A DNA stretch of 64,000 nucleotides from Cristatella mucedo (Eukaryota > Bryozoa > Phylactolaemata > Cristatellidae): contig WPIO01000130.1 in NCBI GenBank assembly GCA_009760855.2, positions 554,501 through 618,500 of the forward strand, given 5' to 3'. Positions 13,701 to 26,504 of the stretch are shown piece after piece. The position numbers and the translations under genes were made by a program. How positions within the stretch are numbered: the first letter of the stretch is position 1; the number at the start of each line of letters is the position of its first letter. The notes below the pieces were generated by a model that did no database searches, had not been told where the DNA came from, and saw nothing but the letters and a program-made list of their open reading frames with translations.

Positions 13701-16700
13701 AAGTATTTTCTTTTTATTATTTTAAACCCAGGCTAGCTGTTGCCTCACGAGACATGCGGTTGCTAAAGCTAGAAGGTTCTGTAATTTTTCCCATATCCTG
13801 TGGGCGTGGCACAGCCAGTGTTAGCTAAGTTGGGCCTTTCTCATTTTGGCCAGAATGTCACAGGAGGTCAGATGAAACGAAATCCTCGGCAGTGAAGTCT
13901 GTAGCTGCCTATTCTTCGACGATCGGCACAAGGAAATGCATAGCATCGTAGTGACTTTTCTTTGCCTGCTTGAATTGCTATTCAGGTGAGATCTTACTGC
14001 CGAAACTTCTGCTTGCCAAAAAAACTTTTTAATCTAATTTGCAGGAGGCCTACCACGAGTCATACGACAACGTGTGCATCATGTTTGCATCCATTGTTAA
14101 TTTTGAAGAGTTTTTTCGGACTTGCACTGCTAATAGTCTGCAATCCCTGAGGGTTCTTAATGAGATAATAGGCGACTTTGACATGGTGAGTAGTCTGTTT
14201 TGTCTGTCTTGCTCTGGATTACGTGACTTTGTCAGTGAATTGTAGTGATTAACAGACCAGAAAAATGCTTCTAATAGCTGCCGTGAAAAATGCCGTCTTC
14301 CTGTACTTATGGAGCATCACATAACGTCATGTGTGCAGGTTGCATGAGCTCCGAACGTTTGGATTTTTCGGGCTTCAGCCTGCGAGTATGCAACACAGCT
14401 CAACGGTGCAGCCATACCCCAGGCTATGTGGGCCTTGGTTTCATTTTAGAAATTGGTTTTTGGTTAGTCATTTTCACTGTCGCTATTGATGCAAAATTCC
14501 TAATTCTAGTATAGAATGGGCATTGGGTGCCGTGTTCACCAAGAGCGAGTGTTGAAGGTGGATTATTAGTTCCAGTACAGGTAATTTAAGTTAAGGGAAT
14601 TTCTTTCAATCATCAATACACGTGGAGCAACATCCTTGCATCGTCTATTCCTGGCTTCACCAATGAAAGTTAAGCTTCTGGAAGTGTACCGAGTGCACAG
14701 TACTACCAGCTAGCTAAGTCAATGACTTCGGCAAGTGGGTTTCTAGACGGTGGGTTAGTAAATCCTTGCTGGCGGTTCACGAATAGAACGGTCAAATGAG
14801 AAGAGCGACTGCACTTGGAGTTTGACCACAACAACTGTCAACAGATTATCAAACGACGACGTGATATGCAGGTGCATCTAGCGATGGGTGCTACAAACCT
14901 GATGCCTAGGAACCTTTAAATGATTGCACTCTTTTTATCGAAATGACATTAATGCTATTTACGACCATAGTTCAATCTGAGTCAACTGGTCGTGTCATTT
15001 TGTGCTTAGTTGCAGTCGAAGAGGGTGATCTCTTGCCCCGTAGGGCACTCACATCATCTGTAAAATATTTTTACTTGGCTACAATTCCTCATTATGCATG
15101 GCTAAGAGATTTGCTACTTAGGCTAAGAAAGGGGGTCCTGTAAAATGATAAGAGACTAGATAGGAACATCACTCGGACATTGCAAACTGCCCTGTGGATG
15201 TAGCACTGCTTGCTGCATTGCTTGGGCTGCTTTTAGAAAATCTTTGGGTCCATCTTGTACTATGACACTATCTGGGAGGAGGTGAAGCTGTTTTTATTTT
15301 AGCTCTATCGTAACACCCAAGGGAAAGACTCGTTTTAAACGGGACGACAAAGCACTGTTCCCAAAACTACTGATGCTCGAGTAATATATGACAGCACGAC
15401 GCATCGCCGGCAGCACGCGGGAGCTTTCAGAATTACCAAATATCCCTATGCCACGGTCTCGTGATATATTTTTTTAGCTGCTAAAGCTGCCAATTTTATA
15501 AGGGACGTTAACCGTGCCGTGCTTGCTGATCTACACACCGCCATATCCTCTTCTGCCACTGACTCTAGCACATCCTTAACAGCCATCATGCACTGCTACT
15601 TGTGTGCAACTAGCGTTTTCGACTGCCTTCCTGACTCAGCTATGCTTCTTAACACGGAGTCTGTTGCTTACCAACTGCTCACCAAAAGCTGCTTAGGCTT
15701 TCAGTGCACTGTGGAAACTCTCTAGCATAACACTCACTTAGTCTTTGTGGGTTAGTTGAGTTACTGACCGTAGATGCATCATGTCATTGTCAGACAGCAC
15801 AAAGCTGCCTGCGAATGGCAGAACTGCAGTATAGCAGATGGTTCCATGCAAACACACCAGACGAATTGAAAAGCTAGTTACTTCAAACCGTGTGTAAGGG
15901 AGTAGCTGGGACGGCCACAGCAAACAGGTTGCACAACACTATCTTGAAGTCGCAAAGTCCAAGACATCATTTTGCCTCCATTGCCCTACAGCTCCATTGG
16001 AAGTTGGGCACGTGGGTTTCTTGAAGGGGAAAGCAACAGGCTCCATGTGAAGAAGCATAGTTGAGTCAGGAGGGCAGTTGAGGAAGCTGGTGGCATCTAA
16101 GTAACAACACAGGAAATGAATGTGAAGGATGTGCCAGTTGGCAGCAGAAGAGAAGATGTCGGTCTTCAGATTGGAAAGAATGGCACTGTTATCGAATAGC
16201 AACTGTGTGCGTTTACATGCATGGGGGTCGATTGGACATGCAAGCCAAAGCTCAATGTGCATTTGCTTCGGCTATTTATTCAGCACTACTCCAACTAAGG
16301 TGAAGTTGTGGCATCTGCCTGTATAAAAAAGGAAAGGTCAACTGCTCAAACAGCCCCATTTTATGTATTGGCAGAGGAACCTTGACCACCGTCACTACTG
16401 CTTGGATTGGGCAATATGGGATTGCCTGCTGTAGGACTCGAGCCCACGGCCCGGGTCTCGAGGTGTGAGTACCATAACCCCGAGCTAAGAGCCAGTGCAA
16501 TGCAATATCTGTATTGCAACTAGCAAGCACTAACTGTAGAGAGATCACTGCTGTTGGCTTCGGCAATGCACGAACCTAGGATTACTTCACCTGTGCGACC
16601 AGTTCTGGGGGGTTGTTTAGGTGAATGCCTAACTCTTGGCACTTACCGGTTGGTCCATTCACTTTGTTCAGTAGCTTAGCCAGAAATTGTTGGGGCTGAA

Positions 16701-19700
16701 CTTTGATCTTTCTCCAGTCAGCAAAGGTCGTAGTGAGAAGTGTAAACATCCTAGGATGTGCTTGGCCATTTAAAGGGGGGGGGGTCATCAGCATATCAGC
16801 TCCCCGGCCCTTGCTTGCAGCAGGGCCGAAGGCGATGGTGAAATCCACATGATTATGATGGTGAAATCCACAGGAGAGGGATGTCTGGCCCCTCTCACCC
16901 TTTCATGACCGACCCAAAGGTGGGTGTCTGGACGCTCGCCTTCTGGCATTCATGCCATTCGGCCTTCCAACGATTTTACGTCTCTCTTAAGGTCAAAGGT
17001 CTGGTCCTTTGCTTAATCTTCCCGGCTATGCCTGATCGAGTGTGGTCTCTCGCCTGATCAGGCCACTAAATCTTAGCTGACCTGGATGGTAATTTCCTTC
17101 ATCCAAATCTAGAGCATTTTAGGCCTAGCCGTGGTGCTAAGAATTGCAGCTGCTGTCAAAAGAATGGAACAGCTGAGGTCTCACGTGGACCTGCGTGCAC
17201 GAGAAGGCTGAGACTCAGCAAGTAATGAAGGAACTCAGTCGTAATTGGCCTAGTGGGACAGAGTAAGAATTTTGCTCTGTATCTATTTACTATCCGGAAG
17301 CCGTCGAAGCACCTTTAGCAAAAGAGACACATGGCATAACCTCTTAGGATTCGTTGACCAACCTTCCAACCATGTTCATTTTCAGTTGCAGAGACTTACG
17401 GCTTTTTTCGGTAGCCCAGCCAAAACTTAATGACAGTAGGCCAGGGGTGATGAGCTAGTAAGATCTTTGGTCAGCCACTGCAGCAGACAGTCCCTAATCT
17501 TTGACAGGGATCAAACGTTATGGCTGGCGATGGAAGTAATCTTGTTTGTGAGACTTCCAAACGTGAAGAAAGTTACCAAACAGGAAATCTCATTTCTGAG
17601 CACTTGATGACGGTCGGGCTAAAGTACCACATTTGAGAAGAGCGGAGTCTCCTAGTCCAGCTGCATGCTTCGGGTGGCATATGAATAGGAGTTCGGTTTT
17701 ATCATCGTTTAGATTTTTTAAAAATGTCCGAAATCCTGGATCGGTCTTTGCAAGGCCGTCACTCTGTGTATCGGTTGCTGAAGCTGATCACGAGGGTTTA
17801 AATGGCAAGACGTAATAGGCGATGCCATCGTCCCAAATCACTTTTCCGAGAGGCTTGGTATAAGTGAGAAACAGCAGAGGGCCAAGAATGGAACCTTTTG
17901 GAACTCTGCCGGTGACTGGTCTGCTCGGCGAGACTTGACAGGCCACCGGACACGGATTGGACACGGTCAGGCAAGTACGATTCGACCCATGCCAGAGCCT
18001 CATCAGCCAAACCGATCATTTTTATCTGTAAAAGAACAGCTGCCGAGTTCTGTGCAACTCACTAGTAAAATATTTCTGCACTTGGTGCAACATAAACAGT
18101 CGACAAAGTCTGCACTAAGATCGAAGCACTGCACAAGAAACGACAGCTAGGCGCGCGAACATTCAAGCTGGTGCTTTATCTAACATCGGCATCAGAAAGA
18201 CGTCGCAGTGCAAAAGCAAAAGTGTGCTTGCTGGTTGTTGTTGCGAATCTCATCAGAACTACAAATGAACCCGGTGACTAATTGCATTCATGTCATTTTT
18301 ACAAAGGGCTCTGCGTGGAACCATAAGCAGGTAAATTCCAAGATAAAGTACTTTAGTAGATAAGATACACCTGAGGACAAAGTACTTTACTCAGGACACT
18401 AGGTAGGCTCAAACGATTGGCAGCATCCTTGCCCACTGCTTTGAGCCTGCCTAAGTATTGTCTTGTGTTAGCCAATCATGCTTAGCCGAGCTTGTTATAC
18501 ACTGTCGGCTGCCAACTTGGCCAGGGGGTGATTGCGAATCCAGAAAATCAGCACCTGATACGGTTTACTTCTTGTTAGTCTGTGTGAAACAGTACTATCA
18601 GAGACTTCGGTGTGTGACGCTTAACGCTGCCCCACCTCCCCTCCTCCCCATTATTGTTTCAGCAATCTGACATCCGCATAATGTCTTGTGTGCTTCCAGC
18701 TGCTGTCAAAGCCCAAGTTCAGCTTCATCGAGAAAATAAAAACGAATGGGAGCATTTACATGGCTGCTGCCGGACTTCAACCCGGAAAAGATGCTGACGA
18801 GGTAAAGCAGCAGAGCAGCGAGGACGTTGCACTGCGCACTTACTTTTGGTCGACACGTAAAGGACGAGTTGTGTCTAAGCACCTCTGACTGGCTGGCTAG
18901 CTGGCTGGCTGTAGGAAACACGGGAACACGTCCGGTGCTGGCAAGCATTTGCTCTTGAATATGAGTGCAGAGCCGCTGATCTCCCGTTGACAGGCAGTGA
19001 CCTCGTGCCTCTGGTAGCCATAACCATTTGTTACATATACACATTGTCGTGCTTTGCAGGCAAGGTCGCGGGCAAAGACTGCTCACTACGTTCAGGGCAT
19101 GGTGGAGTTTGCCCTTGCACTGTTCACTGCCATCGACGGAATCAACAAGAATTCGTTCAATAACTTCTGCCTGAGAATAGGTATGCCCCTCGCCCGTCTT
19201 TCATGTGCTTCGACACACTGTCGGTGCTCACGTGAGCCTAAATCGTAATGGCTGCTCTGACGAAATGCCATTGTTAGGGCCTTGCTGATCGCTGCATGGC
19301 CGTCGTGTCGATGCATCCTCTGATTGAGTGCTTGCACCAGAGGCTGCTGCCCGATGCTGCTGTCGTGCCGTGCGGTGGTCAGCTGCAGGGCACAGTAGCA
19401 GCAGTTGCTAAGCTCTGCTGCTCTTGATGGCCTTGGTGTGGGCATCGTAGGCATCTGCCAGGGCCAAGTCATCGCTGGAGTCGTCGGTGCCCAGAAGCCA
19501 CAGTACGACGTCTGGGGCGACACAGTGAACATTGCCAGCAGAATGGAGAGCCACGGCATTGTCAACAAGATACAGGTGAGGAAACACTCATGTGCTTTCA
19601 GCCTATGTGGGCTTACAGGCTGCTGGCCTGCTGCTGCTGTGCACTTGCAGGTCACCCGCTGAAAGCAAAGCAGATAGCATGTCGGCTACATTGGCCAGCT

Positions 19701-22700
19701 AAGCTTTCAAGTTTTTGTGACCAGCAAAGTGCTGAGCAAAAATTAAAGCATGCATATTTGCTGCACGAAGTCTTGTTAGGAGATTGCACGACTAGCTATC
19801 GGGTATGGCTGATGTGCAAGTTTTTGATTGGCAGAGTTAGTTAGTCCTTTGAATCATCCGTCGACCGAAGAGAGTGATATGTTTATAAGAAATGCCAAAT
19901 GCCTATCCATAAGCTGCTATGATGATGGAATAAGATAGAGTGTAAAATCCGTCGTACGTTTTCGCCCATCAGCTAGTCTGGAGATGTTTATTTCTTAATG
20001 ATGCTGGAAACGGCAGGTGCCGGTTCAAAGCGGTTAGGGGTATGACTCGATGTCGGCAGAGCTGTTCTCTTCACACTAGTACCACAGAGGGGGGCCCATT
20101 GCTTCGGTGGGGGCCGTCTGTATTTAAATGCTTTGGTCCTGGATAGCTCCAGTAGTAAGTAAATTTCTAGGAGCAGAGCCAGTCGATGGCTGCTAAGAGA
20201 ACTCCAGTGTGCACGGAACAAAATAGCTCGATGACCGTGAGAACACTGGCTAGCAGCCAGTAGCACAAAATGACATGACAGGGAGAGAGGAGGAGAGGTC
20301 AGCAAGAAGGAATGCTTACCCCAAGCAAATCTCGCAGCTCGGCATCCGGCACGCGATCGCCGGCACAGTGGATAAAAAAACCGAAGCAGAAGAGCCTTTG
20401 TGGCTATCGCCCCTGCTCGAAGGGGCGTTCAAAGATGGCCTATTTCAGGACTCAAACCCACAACATCGATCGTGGAGTGCAAACACCTTGGCGCTCGTCT
20501 AAGACTCAGTAACCTAAAACTAAAAGTAAAACTCAGCTAAACTGACTGAACTAAACTTTAACTAAGTTTAAAATTCAGTAACTAAAACTCTAAAATCTAT
20601 CTGACGGCTGAATTCTGCACCTATAGTTATGCATCAATGACATCATACAGCTGAGCTGCAAGGCAAGATTAATAATCTGATTATGGGAACACATGCAGCA
20701 GTAATGATAATAATAATAATAATAATATTGCACTTGATAAAGCGCCCTCAGAGAACTTAATCTCTTTCTAGGCGCTTTACATTTGCTGCAAAGTGATACG
20801 CAACAGAATAGTAAGTAAAATCATGCTTGAAAAACAAACAAAATGAATAACATGGTTAGGGGTTACATGCACTGGGTCAGCATGCAAATGTGGTTAGTGG
20901 CAGCATGAACAGTGTCAGCACGCATAAGCACATCGAGGACGAATCACAAGGACCCACTAAATGCTGTCCTAAATAGGTATGTTTTTAAGTTTCTTTTAAA
21001 TGTGGTCAGGTCAGGGGATGTTCTGATGCAGGTCGGGAGGGAGTTCCAGGCTGTGGGAGCATACGAGCTAAATGCACGGTCTCCAAAGGATTTAAGGTTT
21101 GTACGAGGTATTTCTAGACTGTTGGATTCCGAAAAGCGAGTGGTACGATGCTTTGCCTGATGGGGTAGTATCTCTGAAAGATAGGCTGGAGCCATAGAAT
21201 GAAGAAGAGACCTAAAAGTGAGCGACAAAACCTTGAAGTCAATCCGTTGCTTGACTGGTAACCAGTGCAGGTCGGCGAGAAGTGGAGTAATGTGGCAACT
21301 GCGACGCTCACGACAGACAAGCCTAGCTGCAGAGTTTTGCACCAGCTGCAATCGCCTGATCGCACATGCTGGTAGGCCAGTAAGCAGTGAGTTGCAGAAG
21401 TCGAGACGAGATGTCACGAATGCATGGACCAACTTGGACGTGGTATCCTTATCTAAACAAGCCCTAATTTTAGCAATGTTATGAAGCTGAAAATAGGCTG
21501 ATTTGACTGTGGAGCTGATGTGGTCGTCTAACGAGAGGTCGCTTTGGAATATGACACCTAGATTTCGAGCTGATGCAACTGGAGATATGCTGGCAGAGCC
21601 AATTTTGAAAGTCAGCCTTTCCAATTTCTGAATAACACTAGGTTTGCCCATAACTAGTAAGTTAGTTTTATCATCGTTTAGTTTTAGAAAATTTGCTGCC
21701 ATCCATGATCGGATGTCATCAATGCATGCAGCAAGTGAGTTGAGAGAATTTGAGGTGCTCGAAGGCTGGGAGGGATCAAAGCAAAGGTACAACTGAGTGT
21801 CATCCGCATAGAAGTGAAAGCCTAGATTGTGCTTGGCAATCACATCAGCGAGAGGGAGAGTATAAACGGTGAAAAGGACCGGACCTAGCACAGAGCCCTG
21901 AGGTACTCCATATTTTAGAGGTACTTCAGATGATCTTTGTCCATTCACGTCAACACTCTGGAGTCTCCCACTGAGATAGGACCTGAACCACTGCAGAGCA
22001 GTGCCAGTGATGCCCAGGCGAGATGAGAGGCGCTCTAGAAGTACTTTGTGATCGATGGTATCAAAAGCTGCCGAAAGATCGAGCAAAACAAGAAGAGACA
22101 CTCTACCCATGTCTGCATTCCTAAGTAGGTCGTTGTATACCCGAAGCAATGCTGACTCTGTGGAGTGATTAGCTCTAAAGCCAGACTGGAACTTACTAGC
22201 AAGGTGTGAGGTTTCGATATACGAGTTCAGCTGGTCTGCCACGACCCGTTCCAGTGTCTTTGATAGGAATGGTAGAAGGGAGACTGGGCGGTAGTTGCTT
22301 AAGTTCTCTTGGTCTAGTGTAGCCTTCTTGAGAAGTGGCCTGACTACAGCTTTTTTGAAAGGTGCTGGGACCTGACCTGAGGCTAATGACATATTAATGA
22401 TGTTGGTTATGCATGGCAGCAGCAGATCAATGCAACGTAGGAGCAGGACAGTGGGAATAGGGTCCAGTGGACTTGTTGTCTTCTTTGATTGAGATACGAG
22501 CTTTAGGACTACGTCACTGGTGGCCTGTTTAAATGCAGACATTGAGGCGCAGCCAGGAACCGAGGAACAGCATTCTAGTGGGAAGGTTGTCATCGCAGGG
22601 ATGGATTCCCTGATTTTGTCTATCTTCTGCACAAAGAATCGAGAGAAGCGATCGGCTAGATCATCACAAGGATCATCTGGTAAGGAGCTAACCTGGGAAC

Positions 22701-25700
22701 GGTTGAGGAGATGGTTTATTGTCGACATCAGCATTTTTGGATTGTGCATCTGTGATTCAACAATGTTTCTATAGAAGCTAGACTTAGCCTTTGCTAGGAT
22801 CGATTGGTACGACCTACAGTAGTCTTCATATGCCTGTCGATGGACAGTTAGTCCGGATCTTTTGTATGCCTTTTCAAGCTTTCGTTTAGTAGACTTGGCT
22901 AGTTTAATGTCTGTGGTAAACCATAGGCCGTCTGGGCGGGGGCGCACAGTGCGCTTTGTCAAAGGTGCAAACTCGTCGAGCGTGTCAGCTAGTGTCGTGT
23001 TGTAGCAATCTACCAGTGATGACAGATCGGAGGGAGGACTGAGCAGCAAAGGTGAAGCAGATATGCTCGCACGGACAGCATCGATGTCAAGGGTCTTGAG
23101 GTTTCGCGATTCACAGGTTATTTTAGAGGAGAATGTGGGCACACACTGTAGATTGAATGAGATCTGCATGTGGTCAGATAAGCAGGATTTGGTGATAACT
23201 GGTGATGACAAAGTGCAGTTATATGAGAAAATTTGGTCGAGTGTGTGACCCTTGATGTGGGTAGGGCCATGCACATGAGCCACAAGAGATAATGAGTCTG
23301 TCAATGTACGAAATTCGGTGCTGAAAGCGTCAGATAAGTTATCAAAGTGAACGTTGAAATCACCCATAACGAGGAAGGATCGATTTCTTGCACACAGAAT
23401 CGAAATGAGATCGGAGAAATCTGAGATAAAGGAGGATTTGGTACCTGGTGGGCGATAGACTACTGCCACTATCGGTAGCTTGTTAATAATAATAATAATA
23501 CACTTGTATAGTGCCCTCAGAGAACTGAATCTCTTTCTAAACACTTTTACTTTTTTGTGTAGAAACTAAAATTAAATGGTTGGTGGTAACATCTGCAAGC
23601 AGTAGGCACATTGTAAGCAGATACATGCACACGAAGGACGAATCACAAAGACCGCCAAATGCTGTAAGACAGGTGCGTTTTAAGCTTCTTGTTAAATGCC
23701 GTCATGTCAGGGGACGTTGTGACGTGCGTAGGTAGTGAGTTCCAGGCTTTGGGATCATGCGAACTAAAGGCACGGCCTCCAACGATTTCGTGGTTCTTAC
23801 GAAGTATAACTAAACGATTTGAGTCAGAACAGCTGGTTGTACGATTCTTTGCCTGGTGAGGAGTAGTTCCGATAGGCTGGAGCCAGTTAATGAAGGTAAC
23901 TAAAAGTAAGCGCAGAACCTTGAAGTCGATATGCTGCTTGCTTGGGAGCCAGTGCTGGTCGGCAAGAAGTGGTGTGATGTGGCAACTGCAACGCTGACAA
24001 CAACAACAGACGAGCCTAGCTGCAGAGTTTTTCACAATCTGTTAGGACCTGATTGTACACGCCGGGAGACTAGCAAGCAGTGAGTTACAGAAGTCAAGAC
24101 GGGATGTCACAAATGCATGAACCAACTTTGATGTAGTATCCCTGCCCAAACAAGCCCGAATTTGAGCAAAGTTATTTAGCTGAAAGTAGGCAGACTTGAA
24201 TGTGGAGCTGATGTGGTCGTCTAATGAAAGGTCACTTTGGAACATTTCACCTAGATATCGTACAGATTCAACAGGAGATATGCTGGCATAGCCGATTTTG
24301 ATCGTTAGCCTTTCCAATTTCGAATACCACTCGGTTTGCTCATAACTAGTAAGTTGGTTTTGTCACCATTCAGTTTAGCAGTAGACTTTCAAGCAATAGT
24401 GAACAAGTATGTATACATACACGGGTATACTATTTGCAAGTGTCAGTCAACCCTGTCTGTTGCGTGAACATTGTGTGCAATTTGCATCGCCAGGATGAAC
24501 CTCCTGGTTTATGGTAGGGGCATAGGATTTTTCGAGGGTTAGACTAAACCTTTGCCATTAAAGGTCATGGCAGAAATGCCAATGGTAATCGGTAATAAGG
24601 GAATGAAGCAACGAATATAATCGAAAAATTACGGCCTTTCAAATAGATCAAAAGTAATTACGTAAAGTTCAATGTGTGAAACTGAAAACCGTCTCGGACT
24701 TCACGTTTGTGAGGTCCGTTCCTCTTGCAAGCATTTAGTAATCATGTACTTTCTTGCTCTGGAACACAGTGTATCCAAAACTTATAATTATACGAAGTTC
24801 AGTGCTTTCTACTATTTATGACTTATTTAATCGACCCGACATGTGTGCCAGCCAAAAGCTAGTTTTCAGTGTCGTCTTTATCCAAGCTCCTTAAATCTTC
24901 CTTGCCTCCATCGAAGAAGTGGAGTTTATATGAGCCTATATTTAATCATGGATATCCCCGTCCGACTTTGAGGGGCTAGTATTTATGCTTTTGCACCTAA
25001 CTGCTTTTGCTTGTAACAAGCACAGTTTCTATTGTAATAAAGTTAGCAAAGGGAAACTTAATTTTTTCATGTAGAGCCGAAACCGGAGTAGTGATTACCT
25101 TACTGTGGCACACTGATATGAAGCAAAGTAATTTCTCTAGTTGTCTTAGGAAAGGCGCACGTGGGGCCCATCGATCAGAACGAGGGGCAATTTTTCAGTG
25201 CGATCACTGTCCTACTCCCTTGGTGGCCATGATGGACTACCCACTTATGATGTGACTTCCGAGTTCTAGCTGCCAGCAGGTTTCGAGCCCAGATCTAAGT
25301 CGCAACAAATCCAGAGTACTGACCACCGTGCTACCAGTAGCAGCCTCTCACTGACTTCGTGAGCCGTGATGGCACACTAGGTAAGGCGGTTGCCTTTCAA
25401 GACCTCGGCCCCGAGGTCGTGGGTTCGAATCCTGCGGTGGGCGATCCTCTATCGCCACTGCAAGCGGTGGTGATAGCCGTAAAGGGTCTTCTGTCGCTAT
25501 ACAAAAAGAGTGTGTTAAATCAGCTAGTATTTTTTTATGACAGCACCCAAGCAACCTCCAGTACCAATAGTGAAGCACGTAACGCAAGTAAAGCAAAGGT
25601 TGGCTGATTTATGTCCTAATTTCAAAGAAGCAAAAAACCTTAGTATCCATGTTCTTACTATTACTAGTAGTATTGGGCCATCCAGGATTGCCTGCTGCAG

Positions 25701-26467
25701 AGCTCGAACCCACGACCAAAGTTATATGTTTGAGCCTCTTACCCAAAGGGCTATACAAATGTATTGTTATTACTATTATTATTATTATTATCAGTATTGG
25801 CTAAAGTAAAAAGTAAAGTACAGCTGACTAACAGCCTAATTTATGTAGCTTCAGAAAAGAGCTAAGATGGATGCCGGTTGACCAACGGATGCAGAGCAAG
25901 GTTCTTATGCTGACCCACAAGGCCGGCCACGGCTTGGCTCCTTCGTACCTAGCTGAACTGCTGCATCAGTTTCAGCCTGTTCGCGCCCTCAGGTCCTGTG
26001 TGGACAATAAATTAGCTGTCCCATTCCTCCGCTTAAAGACAGTTGGCGACAGAAGCTTTAGCTCTGCAGGTCCTAGACTGTGGAACTCGCTTCCACAGTT
26101 CTTACGCAACGACAACTACTCTCCTACTGCCGACTACGGCTCATCCTTTTCAGCAGTCCTGAGCGACTACTTCCATGCTACTCACTACCTCAACTGCTCT
26201 CCTGACTCTGCTATGCTTCCCACTTTCTATTTGTTGCGTGAGACGAAGTCTGTTGGCTACCGAATGCGTACCGAAAGCCGCTTAGGCTGTGAGTGTGCTA
26301 TACAAAACTCTCCTGCGTAACACCCACATAGTCTTTATGACTTGGTGGAATTACAGACGGAGATACATTACATTACATTACAAGAGCCTCAGCGGCCATC
26401 ACACTTGCAGCAAGTAATAAAGGATTAGGATTATCTGCTCCAGGACCCGATTCCAAGAAATGGGTCG

Positions 26468-26504
<37 letters not shown>

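Noticed and set aside
20944-23544. Host gene of 866 codons
   Set aside because: All motifs are those of non-LTR retrotransposon endonuclease and reverse transcriptase, and fragments of the same text recur throughout the window.
25362-25445. tRNA gene
   Set aside because: The head has tRNA-like boxes but continues into a repeated body and tail found elsewhere, so it is a SINE. The same reasoning applies at 26603 and 60215.
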